Assembly (NCBI GenBank): GCA_018713505.1
Contig: DVOL01000016.1
Location: 1 to 13,098 of the forward strand
Direction: 5' to 3'
DNA: 13,098 bases
Origin: Faeciplasma avium
Lineage (GTDB): Bacteria; Bacillota; Clostridia; Oscillospirales; Ruminococcaceae
Shown: positions 6,583 through 13,023 of the stretch, in pieces
How the letters are laid out: every line of letters begins with the position of its first letter
Position numbering within the stretch: position 1 is the stretch's first letter
Made by a program: the position numbers and the translations under genes
The notes under the pieces: generated by a model
What the model saw: the letters and a program-made list of their open reading frames with translations, nothing else
The model's database searches: none
Told to the model about the DNA's origin: nothing

Positions 6583-7689
6583 CTACTCGTCTTTAGAGCC
6601 GGACGGCTCGCCGAAGCCTATATTCAGGTCGACATTGCCCTCGATTCCGGGGACGCTGCCCTTAGACGAATACTGCCAGATGGCAAAGTCGTAGTAGTAT
6701 TCCGGGCAGTCGGAGTATTCAGCCAGCCAGAACTCGACATCCCCGAGACGGGAGAGGTCGTATTTCCATATGGCGGTCTTTTTGTTGGCGTAGACTCCGG
6801 GGGTGTAGCCGGCAAGCCTTACCCTCTCGCAGAACACTAAGAGGTTGTTTGTAAGCACCTCGGGCTGGATGTCCGAGGTTCTGGGAGTGTCGCCGTCCTT
6901 GTCTATTACGACCTCCCAGTCGTAAAATATCGGATACTCAAGCTCCGTGCCGTCAAGAAGCTCCAAGCAGAACTCAGCCTCCTCAAGAGCCTCCTCAGCG
7001 TCGGTCGCCTGGGAGAAGAAATAGACTCCGACATCTATCCCGGCTTCCTTTGCGCCCTCGAGATTTTTTTTGAAGTTGGCGTCCTCGTTTACCGTGCCGG
7101 TGACATACCCTCTAAAGCCCAGCCTGATTATGGCAAAGTCAACTCCGGACTCCTTGACCCTGTGCCAGTCGATATCACCCTGATAGATTGAGACATCTAT
7201 TCCCCTCCGGGTCTTTATGCTGTCGTCGTTGTAGGTTATGTAGCCGGTGTCGGAATCCTTTTCAAAGAGCGACCTGTCGTAGCTGCACCGGGGGACGGCT
7301 TCAAGCGCCGGCATCCAGATGGGACCGTAGCTCGAATCGTAAAGAAGGAAGCTGTCGTCGCTAAGCTCGTGAGAGTATTCCTCGGAGGGGTCGATTGCTA
7401 TGTACCTTTCGACCTCGACCTCCTTTATGACCTCCACCTGCTCGACCTGCGTCACGACGGTGCCCTGCTCCTTCATCCAGCCGACGGCAACTATAGCAAC
7501 GGCTGCGGCAAGGAGCGCCACAACTATTAATAAGGTTATAATCATCCATCGGTAGCTTTTTATGAGCTGACCTGATTTTCTCTCGGATTCTCTTCTGTAG
7601 CTCTCGCTCAGCTCGGCAAGAGCAGCCGCTGCGCCGGAGACGTCCCTCTCAAGCTGCGAAACAGCCGATACCTCGTAATTTTCGTTCAC
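6583..7689 (-). CDS. Membrane-anchored GH25 muramidase (lysozyme)
   Basis: The protein is 368 aa. A short cytosolic N-terminus (1-47) precedes a single membrane anchor (about 48-71, IITLLIVVALLAAAVAIVAV), then a linker (72-160) with a Val/Glu-rich start. The C-terminal GH25 domain (161-360) has family signatures GIDVSIYQGDIDW (Asp165), FYDWE (Asp257/Glu259), VEFWLAEY and IWQYSSKGSVPGIEGNVDLN. GH25 enzymes cut the MurNAc-GlcNAc bond of peptidoglycan. The type II topology places the catalytic domain outside, tethered to the membrane, suggesting wall remodelling rather than a secreted toxin or phage lysin. The start is a GTG with GAAAGGAT about 8-9 nt upstream; no in-frame ATG is better placed. 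It is transcribed alone, divergent from the aminotransferase. No clear terminator separates it from the NrdD-like promoter. Confidence 0.92.
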   Translation of the reverse strand: MNENYEVSAVSQLERDVSGAAAALAELSESYRRESERKSGQLIKSYRWMIITLLIVVALLAAAVAIVAVGWMKEQGTVVTQVEQVEVIKEVEVERYIAIDPSEEYSHELSDDSFLLYDSSYGPIWMPALEAVPRCSYDRSLFEKDSDTGYITYNDDSIKTRRGIDVSIYQGDIDWHRVKESGVDFAIIRLGFRGYVTGTVNEDANFKKNLEGAKEAGIDVGVYFFSQATDAEEALEEAEFCLELLDGTELEYPIFYDWEVVIDKDGDTPRTSDIQPEVLTNNLLVFCERVRLAGYTPGVYANKKTAIWKYDLSRLGDVEFWLAEYSDCPEYYYDFAIWQYSSKGSVPGIEGNVDLNIGFGEPSGSKDE

Positions 7690-7784
7690 ACCAATTCATC
7701 CTTTCGACATCGCCTAAAGACAAATTATTGCCTTTTCTGGGCGTAGACAAGAGCCAGTGAGCCGTCCTTCGACAGCCTATGACA

Positions 7785-7813
7785 AGTTTAGCACAGATTC
7801 TTCACAAAGTAAA
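7785..7813 (-). promoter_or_regulatory. Promoter of the GH25 gene
   Basis: On the minus strand -35 TTTACT (7808-7813) and -10 TAAACT (7785-7790) are 17 nt apart, with an extended TG before the -10 (TGCTAAACT). It gives a leader of about 90 nt holding a 7-bp hairpin with G-U pairs near 7760-7778. Confidence 0.6.
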
Positions 7814-7870
7814 TAGACCGGCGGATTTTTTAAGCAGGGAAATTGTCCGGGGATTTTTGAAGCCGAGTGG

Positions 7871-8037
7871 TGCAAAATGGTCGATTTTAAGGCGTCAGGA
7901 CTCAAAAAATAGTGCATTTCATTGTATTTTTGCAGGAAATTAAAAAACAACTTGCATTTTTAGCTGTCCGGGAATATAATAGCTATAATGCGTCTGCAAA
8001 ATGCATTTGCATTAATGAATTTGCATTTGCACAATGG
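7871..8037. repeat. Cluster of TGCAAA/TTTGCA motifs around the aminotransferase promoter
   Basis: TGCATTTGCA occurs twice exactly 20 bp apart (8002-8011, 8022-8031). TGCAAA (7995-8000) forms an inverted pair with TTTGCA (8006-8011). TGCAAAATG occurs at 7871-7879 and 7995-8003, with the near copy TGCACAATGG at 8028-8037. Further TGCA cores lie at about 7912, 7930 and in the -35 (7953). The 20-bp phase puts copies on one helix face, as for cooperative regulator binding. Confidence 0.5.
7952..7980 (+). promoter_or_regulatory. Promoter of the aminotransferase gene
   Basis: -35 TTGCAT (7952-7957) and a perfect -10 TATAAT (7975-7980) are 17 nt apart. Transcription should start near 7987, giving a leader of about 130 nt before the GTG start. 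The leader begins with the TGCATTTGCA repeats. Confidence 0.8.
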
Positions 8038-8114
8038 ATATTTTTGGCACGGACGGCGGCTCCCGACGAGGCGGCGACCGGCGATTTTTTGACTGGTAAA
8101 CGGAGGCTTGAAAA

Positions 8115-9419
8115 GTGAACGGTTCTCAAACTGAAAACAGGAAAATGCTCAGCGAGCTTAGCTGCGAGGAGCTAAAGAGCTTCTACTCCTGCGAGCTAAA
8201 GAGGCTGGAGGACTACAGGGCTAAGGGTCTGAAGCTGGATATGTCGAGGGGAAAGCCGGGACCCGAGCAGCTCGATTTGTCAAACGAAATGCTCACCCAC
8301 TGCCTTGACGGCGACCATATCTCGGAAAACGGCGTCGACTGCCGGAACTACGGCGTTCTGGACGGCATCTACGAGGCGAAAAGGCTCTTCATGCCGATGA
8401 TAGGCGTGGGCAGGTACGAGATAATCATCGGCGGAAATTCAAGCCTGCAGCTTATGTACGACACGATTGCAAGGGCTATGCTTTTAGGAGTAAAGGGAAG
8501 CCCCAAGCCGTGGAGTATGTGCAAGAGGGTAAAGTGGCTCTGTCCCGCTCCGGGGTACGACAGGCATTTTGCCATCTGCGAGGCGTTCGGAATAGAGATG
8601 ATAACCGTCCCGATGAGAAGCGACGGGCCGGATATGGACATGGTGGAAAGGCTTGTATCCGAGGATGAGGACATAAAGGGAATCTGGTGCGTCCCGATGT
8701 ACGCCAACCCGACCGGGGCGGTATACTCCGACGAGGTGGTGAGAAGATTCGCCGCACTAAAGCCCAAGGCTCCCGATTTCAGAATATTCTGGGACAATGC
8801 CTACTGCGTACATCATCTGACCGAGGAGAGAGTGACCATCCTAAACATTCTGGAGGAGTGCAAAAAGACCGGCAGCCAGGATATGCCGCTGATATTCGCC
8901 TCGACCTCCAAGATATCCTTCCCCGGGGGAGGAATCTCTGCCATAGGAGCGAGCGAGGAGAACATCGAGTTCATGAAGCAGCAGATGTCTTTCCAGATTA
9001 TAGGATACGATAAGCTCAACCAGCTCCGCCACGCCAGATTCTTCAAGGACTTTGACGGAATCTTAAGACAGATGGATAAGCACCGTGCGATACTAAAGCC
9101 CAAGTTCGACCTTGTGATAAGCGCTCTTGAAGGCGAGCTAAGACCCTTGGGGATAGGGGACTGGTCGAATCCCAAGGGCGGATACTTTGTCTCCTACAAC
9201 GGACCCAGAGGCACTGCAAAGAGGATAGTAAGCCTATGCGCAGATGCGGGAGTAAAGCTCACCTCGGCGGGAGCCGCCTTCCCCTACGGCATAGACCCCG
9301 AGGATTCAAACATAAGAATAGCTCCCACCTTCCCCTCGCTAGAGGAGCTTGACGCCGCCATGAAGGTATTTTGCACAGCGGCGAGGGTGGCTGCCTGCGA
9401 GGCTCTGTTAAATAAATAG
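8115..9419 (+). CDS. PLP-dependent aminotransferase, AspT/MocR-like (PF12897 type)
   Basis: This 434-aa fold-type I aminotransferase resembles the ~430-residue group that includes the aspartate aminotransferase AspT of Corynebacterium. Recognisable parts are KLDMSRGKPGPEQLDLS (40-56), which contacts substrate, and IIIGGNSSLQLMYD (103-116) at the phosphate site. PLP ring contacts are NPTG (Asn198) and WDNAY (Asp227, Tyr230). The Schiff-base lysine is in ASTSKISFPGGG (Lys266), and Arg401 in NIRIAPTFPS would bind the substrate carboxylate. All key residues are intact. It probably moves amino groups between aspartate (or a related amino acid) and 2-oxoglutarate; exact substrate is not certain. 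The GTG start has GGAGG 8 nt upstream; the next Met is codon 11. It is monocistronic, divergent from the GH25 gene. Confidence 0.92.
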   Translation: MNGSQTENRKMLSELSCEELKSFYSCELKRLEDYRAKGLKLDMSRGKPGPEQLDLSNEMLTHCLDGDHISENGVDCRNYGVLDGIYEAKRLFMPMIGVGRYEIIIGGNSSLQLMYDTIARAMLLGVKGSPKPWSMCKRVKWLCPAPGYDRHFAICEAFGIEMITVPMRSDGPDMDMVERLVSEDEDIKGIWCVPMYANPTGAVYSDEVVRRFAALKPKAPDFRIFWDNAYCVHHLTEERVTILNILEECKKTGSQDMPLIFASTSKISFPGGGISAIGASEENIEFMKQQMSFQIIGYDKLNQLRHARFFKDFDGILRQMDKHRAILKPKFDLVISALEGELRPLGIGDWSNPKGGYFVSYNGPRGTAKRIVSLCADAGVKLTSAGAAFPYGIDPEDSNIRIAPTFPSLEELDAAMKVFCTAARVAACEALLNK

Positions 9420-9429
9420 CGGGTTATGG

Positions 9430-9470
9430 GCTTTTTGGGGGTATGCTGACGGAGCCGTCAGGCAAAAAGC
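9430..9470. terminator. Composite hairpin after the aminotransferase gene
   Basis: Outer arms GCTTTTTG (9430-9437) and CAAAAAGC (9463-9470) pair perfectly, enclosing the inner hairpin CTGACGG-AG-CCGTCAG (9446-9461). It begins 10 nt after the stop codon. There is no strong T-run after the stem on the plus strand, so it may be an mRNA 3' end structure rather than an efficient intrinsic terminator. Confidence 0.45.
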
Positions 9471-9502
9471 TGCCGTCCTTTGAGGAATTTTTGTCTTTTC
9501 TC

Positions 9503-9531
9503 TTGTATTCCAAAAAGATTTAGTGTATAAT
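9503..9531 (+). promoter_or_regulatory. Sigma-A promoter of a candidate small RNA / sigma-factor leader
   Basis: -35 TTGTAT (9503-9508), a 17-nt spacer and a perfect -10 TATAAT (9526-9531). No coding frame starts nearby; the next credible gene begins 340 nt further on. Expected start is near 9536-9538, the first bases of the hairpin described next. Confidence 0.75.
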
Positions 9532-9535
9532 AAGC

Positions 9536-9621
9536 AGGGATATGGGGTATTTTGCATAGCCGGGCGTCTGAGCAGCCTCGGACGACGGCTATTTATTTTC
9601 CCCTGATTTCCCTGCTTTTTT
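9536..9621 (+). ncRNA. Candidate ~85-nt small RNA, long imperfect hairpin with T-run
   Basis: The DNA from 9532 to 9617 folds into one rod: AAGCAGGGA/TCCCTGCTT (9532-9540 with 9609-9617), GGGG/CCCC (9544-9547 with 9600-9603), a U-rich internal bubble (9548-9555 against 9593-9599), ATAGCCG/CGGCTAT (9556-9562 with 9586-9592), and a tip stem CGTCTGAG/CTCGGACG with one T-G pair and a CAGC loop (9565-9584). That is about 28 pairs. T-run 9616-9621 follows directly. A consensus promoter ends 5-7 nt before, so start and stop of a discrete RNA are both visible. It lacks the SRP RNA tip (GGAA loop) and is shorter than usual 6S RNA, though the rod-with-bubble shape is similar. If the transcript begins at 9538 only part of the outer stem is transcribed. 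It could instead be an attenuator for the downstream sigma gene, or a small inverted-repeat element. Confidence 0.6.
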
Positions 9622-9667
9622 GCGTTAAGGAAGAATTTACCTTCCTCCCGTGCGGGTCGGCGCCGCT

Positions 9668-9696
9668 AAAAGAGCCACGCAGTCCTGCGGCTTTTT
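9668..9696 (+). terminator. Terminator-like hairpin in the sigma-factor leader
   Basis: AGCC-(AC)-GCA pairs with TGC-GGCT (9673-9692) around a short loop, flanked by an A-run and followed by five T (9692-9696). It lies between the candidate small RNA and the sigma gene, so it may be a second terminator or an attenuator. Confidence 0.5.
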
Positions 9697-9877
9697 CGGC
9701 GTTTTCCGGCGGGAGGCTGACAATACCGTCCACATTAAATTTTTTGATTCGCTGCAACAAAACGGCTTGCTTTTGACACTTAGTATACAGAAGCCTCGAG
9801 GCGGCTGCCGGCTCGTCTATCGCTGTTTTGGATTCGGACTGCGTGCAGCGTTAGTATCTAGGACTCGAGGTGAGAGG
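9697..9877. other. Non-coding upstream region of the sigma-factor gene
   Basis: No gene is supported. An in-frame extension of the sigma ORF back to 9650 exists, but it lacks an RBS and family similarity. A TTGACA (9773-9778) is present without a matching -10 at 17 bp, and GCCTCGAGGC (9793-9802) is a perfect palindrome. Possible ECF-type promoter elements could not be assigned confidently. Transcription may come from 9503-9531 by read-through. Confidence 0.4.
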
Positions 9878-10429
9878 ATGAAATCCGGCTTTCAGGAGCT
9901 TGTAGCCAAGGCTCGCCGGGGTGACAGCGACGCTTTCGCACAGCTTTACTCCGCAATTTATAAGGAGCTTTACTACTATGCTCTTTGCAACCTGAACAAC
10001 AGCGAGGATGCGGCTGACGCTGTCAGCGACGCTGTGCTGGACGCCTTTTCGGGTATAAAAAACCTAAGAAACGAGGACGCCTTTAAGGGCTGGATGATAA
10101 GAATCCTTACCGCCAAGATAAAAAGAAAGCAGGCGGAGTACATTAACCAGCGGGAGTATATAATCTCCCTTTCCTCTGAGGATTCCGGCGGGGAGGACGA
10201 CCGTGAGCTTGAAATCCCCGAGAGGGAGTCAAAGTACGAGGGGATAGAGCTTTTAGAGCATCTTGAAAGCCTTACCCACAACGAAAAAATGTGCTTTACC
10301 CTGAGCGTCCTCTACGGCTACACCAGCGACGAGATATCCAAAATCACAGGGATAAACTCCGCAACGGTCAGGTCCTATCTCTCAAGGGGAAAGGCAAAGA
10401 TAAGAAGACTGATAGGCGAGGAGCAATAG
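9878..10429 (+). CDS. ECF-like RNA polymerase sigma factor
   Basis: The protein is 183 aa from the ATG at 9878, with GAGG/GAGAGG in the 12 nt upstream. Region sigma2 covers about 8-80 (AKARRGDSDAFAQLYSAIYK, then NSEDAADAVSDAVLDAFSGI and FKGWMIRILTAK). Region sigma4 covers about 123-178 (LESLTHNEKMCFTLSVLYGY, then TSDEISKITGINSATVRSYLSRGKAKIRRL), with the promoter-binding helix-turn-helix. Length and layout fit an ECF sigma factor, which redirects RNA polymerase to a small stress or envelope regulon. A membrane protein with a cytosolic N-terminus follows 49 bp later, the usual order for sigma/anti-sigma pairs. An upstream in-frame extension to 9650 is not favoured. Autoregulation is common in the family; no matching promoter was identified. 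Confidence 0.9.
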   Translation: MKSGFQELVAKARRGDSDAFAQLYSAIYKELYYYALCNLNNSEDAADAVSDAVLDAFSGIKNLRNEDAFKGWMIRILTAKIKRKQAEYINQREYIISLSSEDSGGEDDRELEIPERESKYEGIELLEHLESLTHNEKMCFTLSVLYGYTSDEISKITGINSATVRSYLSRGKAKIRRLIGEEQ

Positions 10430-10478
10430 CTCCGATACATTATAAATATAAATAAAACTTTCGGAAGGAGGCTGCAAA

Positions 10479-12647
10479 ATGTCTAGGATGGATAACGACT
10501 CTTTGAGAATACCCGGCCGCACCGGGGCGGCAGAGGGCATATATGCGGATATGCTGAGCAGCCTTCCCGTTCCCGAGAGGCTGAGTCCCGAGAACATCGC
10601 AAGGATGCTGGAGGAAAACAGCTCCTATGCGAAAAGGCGTGCCTCGCTGGCTAAGAGTGCTGACAGCCGTGAGGAGAGCGTCTCCGAGAAGAAAAAAGGC
10701 AGGAGGGCAGGGCTGTCTGTTGCCTATAGGGCGGTCTGCGCCGTTGCCGCATGCGCTGTTTTGAGCCTCGGAGTGGTAAGATATATGGATATGGGCGGAG
10801 CGGCTCTTGCCGACAATCCCGTCAGGGGAAGCTCCTACGCCGATAATTACGACGAGCTTCACAAGACCTTCCGCAAGTATTATGTTGACGACAGCAGTAA
10901 GACTCTTGACGCCGTTATGGCTGAAATAGAGCATTCCTATAACCAGACGGACAGCTCCACCGTTAGCGACAGCCAGTCGGCAAACGAGGAGCCTCCAAGG
11001 TCGGAGCAAAACGGCGTCTCGCCGTCTGTCCAGCCAGATGCCGACAGCCCTGCCGGAGATATAAGCAGCCAGCAGGATGAAGGCTCTGCCGCCGATGAGA
11101 GCGCAGGCGTAAGGCTTCCTCAGCTTTCCGGCGAGGAGTCGGCTGACAATGTAATCATCCAGGGCACCAGGCTCTATGTCATAAACGGCAGCTCGGTCAA
11201 GGTTATAGAGTCCGTCGGCGGGACCATGAGCTATATAGGAGAGTGCGCCCCGCAGGACGGCATCTACGAGAAAAGAACGCTGGAAAGGGTATTCCCCATA
11301 GGCGACAGGCTCTGCGTTATATACTCTGTCGTGAGCGAGGAGCCGGTGTCGGTTCCCGCAGCCGAGCAGAGCATGGTCGACATTCTTATTGGCGGGCTTT
11401 ATCCCGAGCAGGAGGCTGAGCCTGCGTACTCTGTCGAGATAGTAGTATATGAGCAGCAGCTCTCCGGCGGCTTTGTCGCCTCGCTTGTCACCTCGCAGAG
11501 CGGCACCCTGATAGACGCAAGGGAGAGCGGCGGCTATGTATATGTCGTCACCGATTACGATTACGACCACTCCCCGATAATCGGAGTGGAGGACCTTGAC
11601 AGCTATGTTCCAAGCTACACCATAAACGGCTACAAGTCCTATATCCTGCCGGAAAACATCCTAATCCCGCAGAGGGTCTCCACCACCGACTACACCGTCA
11701 TAAGCGGAGTTGCGGTTTTGGAGCAGGGTACGCCCGTCTTTGTTCAGGCAGTGCTAGGCTCTGAGGGCAAGGTCGTCATGACTGACAGCTCGGTATATGT
11801 CTTTGGCTATTCCGAGGCTGACGGACTGTCCAGCACCGTCTGCGAGTGCCTAGACCTAGGATTTGGTGCGGCGGGCTTCGTAGGCTCGGCGTCGGTGAGC
11901 GGAGTTGCGCTCCCCGGCGGAATATTCGAGGACAACGGCACTTTGTTCATAGTCACCCTAGAGAGCCAGGAGACAGGTCTTGTTACCTCGGTCAACGCCC
12001 TCAGAAAGGGAGCCTTGGGCATGGAGCTTGTGTCCAAGGTCAGCTTCCCGGGAGCCGCCTCCTATGTCAGCTACGATAACGGCATAGTAGACATCTCCGG
12101 CAGCGAGTCCTACAGCGCAGACTTCAGCGACCCCTATTCCCCCACGGTGACGGACTACGCCCATGCGGTTGACATTACCTCCGGGCTGCTGTCCTACGGC
12201 GATGGCTACATCACCCTCACTGAGGAGGACGGTGCCATATATCTTCAGAAAATTTCCATCAGCGAAAACGGTCTTGTGCTCGATTTCGAGACGGTCGTAA
12301 ACGACAGCTCGCCCTTCTCTAAGGCTTTGAGCGACAATTCCCTAATCTATACGGACGAGCAAAACGGTCTTGTAGGAGTCCCCTACGGCTTCTTTGACGG
12401 TCACGACTACTGCTACAGATACCAGCTCTACAGGCTCGATGGCAACGGCTTCAGTCCTGCTGGCTCGGTCGAGACCCACGAGGTCGACGACGACTTCGAG
12501 ATTTTCAGAGCCAAGCTCTCGGGAGGAATACTTTATGTTATCTCGGACGGCAGGATATACGCCTGCGCCGTCGGGGAGGACAGCATGAGCGTCATAAGCT
12601 CGGTAGACCTCATCCAGTCGAGCTATTCAGGACATTCCAACTGGTAG
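10479..12647 (+). CDS. Membrane-anchored beta-propeller protein, probable anti-sigma/sensor
   Basis: The 722-aa protein starts at an ATG preceded by GGAAGGAGG. The cytosolic segment (1-77) includes LPVPERLSPENIARMLEE (29-46), a motif recurring in Clostridial membrane proteins encoded after sigma factors and thus a plausible sigma-binding site. One TM helix lies at about 78-101. A Ser/Asp/Glu-rich, low-complexity linker (about 155-215) leads to a large external domain (about 220-715) of repeated beta-strand units. ADNVIIQGTRLYVINGSSVK resembles the opening of the secreted beta-propeller family (PF09826), which usually reads 'EADIVKTDGKYIYVLS'. No catalytic motif was seen. Working model: the propeller senses an external ligand and controls release of the sigma factor. 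That partner role is inferred from order, topology and the N-terminal motif; it could also be simply a sigma-dependent surface protein. Confidence 0.8.
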   Translation: MSRMDNDSLRIPGRTGAAEGIYADMLSSLPVPERLSPENIARMLEENSSYAKRRASLAKSADSREESVSEKKKGRRAGLSVAYRAVCAVAACAVLSLGVVRYMDMGGAALADNPVRGSSYADNYDELHKTFRKYYVDDSSKTLDAVMAEIEHSYNQTDSSTVSDSQSANEEPPRSEQNGVSPSVQPDADSPAGDISSQQDEGSAADESAGVRLPQLSGEESADNVIIQGTRLYVINGSSVKVIESVGGTMSYIGECAPQDGIYEKRTLERVFPIGDRLCVIYSVVSEEPVSVPAAEQSMVDILIGGLYPEQEAEPAYSVEIVVYEQQLSGGFVASLVTSQSGTLIDARESGGYVYVVTDYDYDHSPIIGVEDLDSYVPSYTINGYKSYILPENILIPQRVSTTDYTVISGVAVLEQGTPVFVQAVLGSEGKVVMTDSSVYVFGYSEADGLSSTVCECLDLGFGAAGFVGSASVSGVALPGGIFEDNGTLFIVTLESQETGLVTSVNALRKGALGMELVSKVSFPGAASYVSYDNGIVDISGSESYSADFSDPYSPTVTDYAHAVDITSGLLSYGDGYITLTEEDGAIYLQKISISENGLVLDFETVVNDSSPFSKALSDNSLIYTDEQNGLVGVPYGFFDGHDYCYRYQLYRLDGNGFSPAGSVETHEVDDDFEIFRAKLSGGILYVISDGRIYACAVGEDSMSVISSVDLIQSSYSGHSNW

Positions 12648-12680
12648 TTCTGGAGCCATTAAGAGAGATACTTCCAGCCG

Positions 12681-12714
12681 GCGGCAGGGGAGACCTCTGC
12701 CGCTAAAAATTTTT
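12681..12714 (+). terminator. Terminator after the sigma/beta-propeller operon
   Basis: GCGGCAG (12681-12687) pairs with CTGCCGC (12697-12703), with extra inner pairs around an AGA loop. It is followed by TAAAAATTTTT. The T-run is offset by 6 nt, so efficiency may be moderate. Confidence 0.65.
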
Positions 12715-12724
12715 AAAAAAGGTA

Positions 12725-12753
12725 TTGACAATCGGGCGGGCTTATGATAAAAT
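12725..12753 (+). promoter_or_regulatory. tRNA operon promoter
   Basis: -35 TTGACA (12725-12730) and -10 TAAAAT (12748-12753) with a 17-nt spacer, ending 18 nt before the first tRNA. Confidence 0.85.
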
Positions 12754-12771
12754 AACGAATGTTGCAGCGCT

Positions 12772-12847
12772 GCTGGTGTAGCTCAGTTGGTAGAGCAGCT
12801 GATTTGTAATCAGCAGGTCGGGGGTTCGAGTCCGTCCACCAGCTCCA
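12772..12847 (+). tRNA. tRNA-Thr (anticodon TGT)
   Basis: A 76-nt cloverleaf: acceptor GCTGGTG/CACCAGC, anticodon stem GCTGA/TCAGC around TTTGTAA with anticodon TGT (12805-12807), T-loop GGTTCGAGTCC. CCA is encoded (12845-12847). UGU reads ACA and related Thr codons. Confidence 0.97.
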
Positions 12848-12900
12848 CCCTTGTCAAGACGCACCGGCTTTGGGCGTCCGAGGCTGCAAAAGCTTAATAT

Positions 12901-12986
12901 GGGAGAGTTCCCGAGTGGCCAAAGGGGGCAGACTGTAAATCTGTTGCTATTTAGCTTCGATGGTCCGAATCCATCCTCTCCCACCA
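12901..12986 (+). tRNA. tRNA-Tyr (anticodon GTA)
   Basis: An 86-nt tRNA with a long variable arm, as expected for bacterial tRNA-Tyr. Acceptor GGGAGAG/CTCTCCC, anticodon loop CTGTAAA with GTA (12935-12937), T-loop GTCCGAATCC, and encoded CCA (12984-12986). It lies 53 nt after tRNA-Thr in the same unit. Confidence 0.97.
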
Positions 12987-12987
12987 C

Positions 12988-13023
12988 GCCGGAGCAGGCT
13001 TGTCCTGCTCCGGCTTATTTTTT
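12988..13023 (+). terminator. Strong rho-independent terminator of the tRNA operon
   Basis: A perfect 11-bp stem GCCGGAGCAGG/CCTGCTCCGGC (12988-12998 with 13004-13014), 5-nt loop, then TTATTTTTT. Confidence 0.95.

Noticed and set aside
7832..7843. 12-bp match (AAGCAGGGAAAT) to the inverse of 9606-9617 in the candidate small RNA
   Set aside because: In 13 kb several chance 12-mer matches are expected, and the flanks differ, so it is not evidence for a second copy or a target site.
8014..8091. Possible leader peptide (MNLHLHNGYFWHG...) in the aminotransferase leader
   Set aside because: No RBS was seen and the Leu/His-rich start comes from the TGCATTTGCA repeats. No attenuator with a T-run could be drawn beside it.
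9532..9621. SRP (4.5S) or 6S RNA identity for the hairpin RNA
   Set aside because: The tip is CAGC rather than the conserved SRP GGAA loop region, and the length is well below typical 6S RNA, so neither name is justified.
9650..9877. N-terminal extension of the sigma-factor ORF
   Set aside because: The extension has no RBS, no sigma-like sequence and contains terminator-like hairpins. The ATG at 9878 has Shine-Dalgarno bases and starts at the conserved sigma2 region.
10440..11570. Long leftward ORF (376 aa) opposite the beta-propeller gene
   Set aside because: It is antisense to a well-supported gene and shows no recognised domain; it is explained by the codon bias of the real gene on the other strand.
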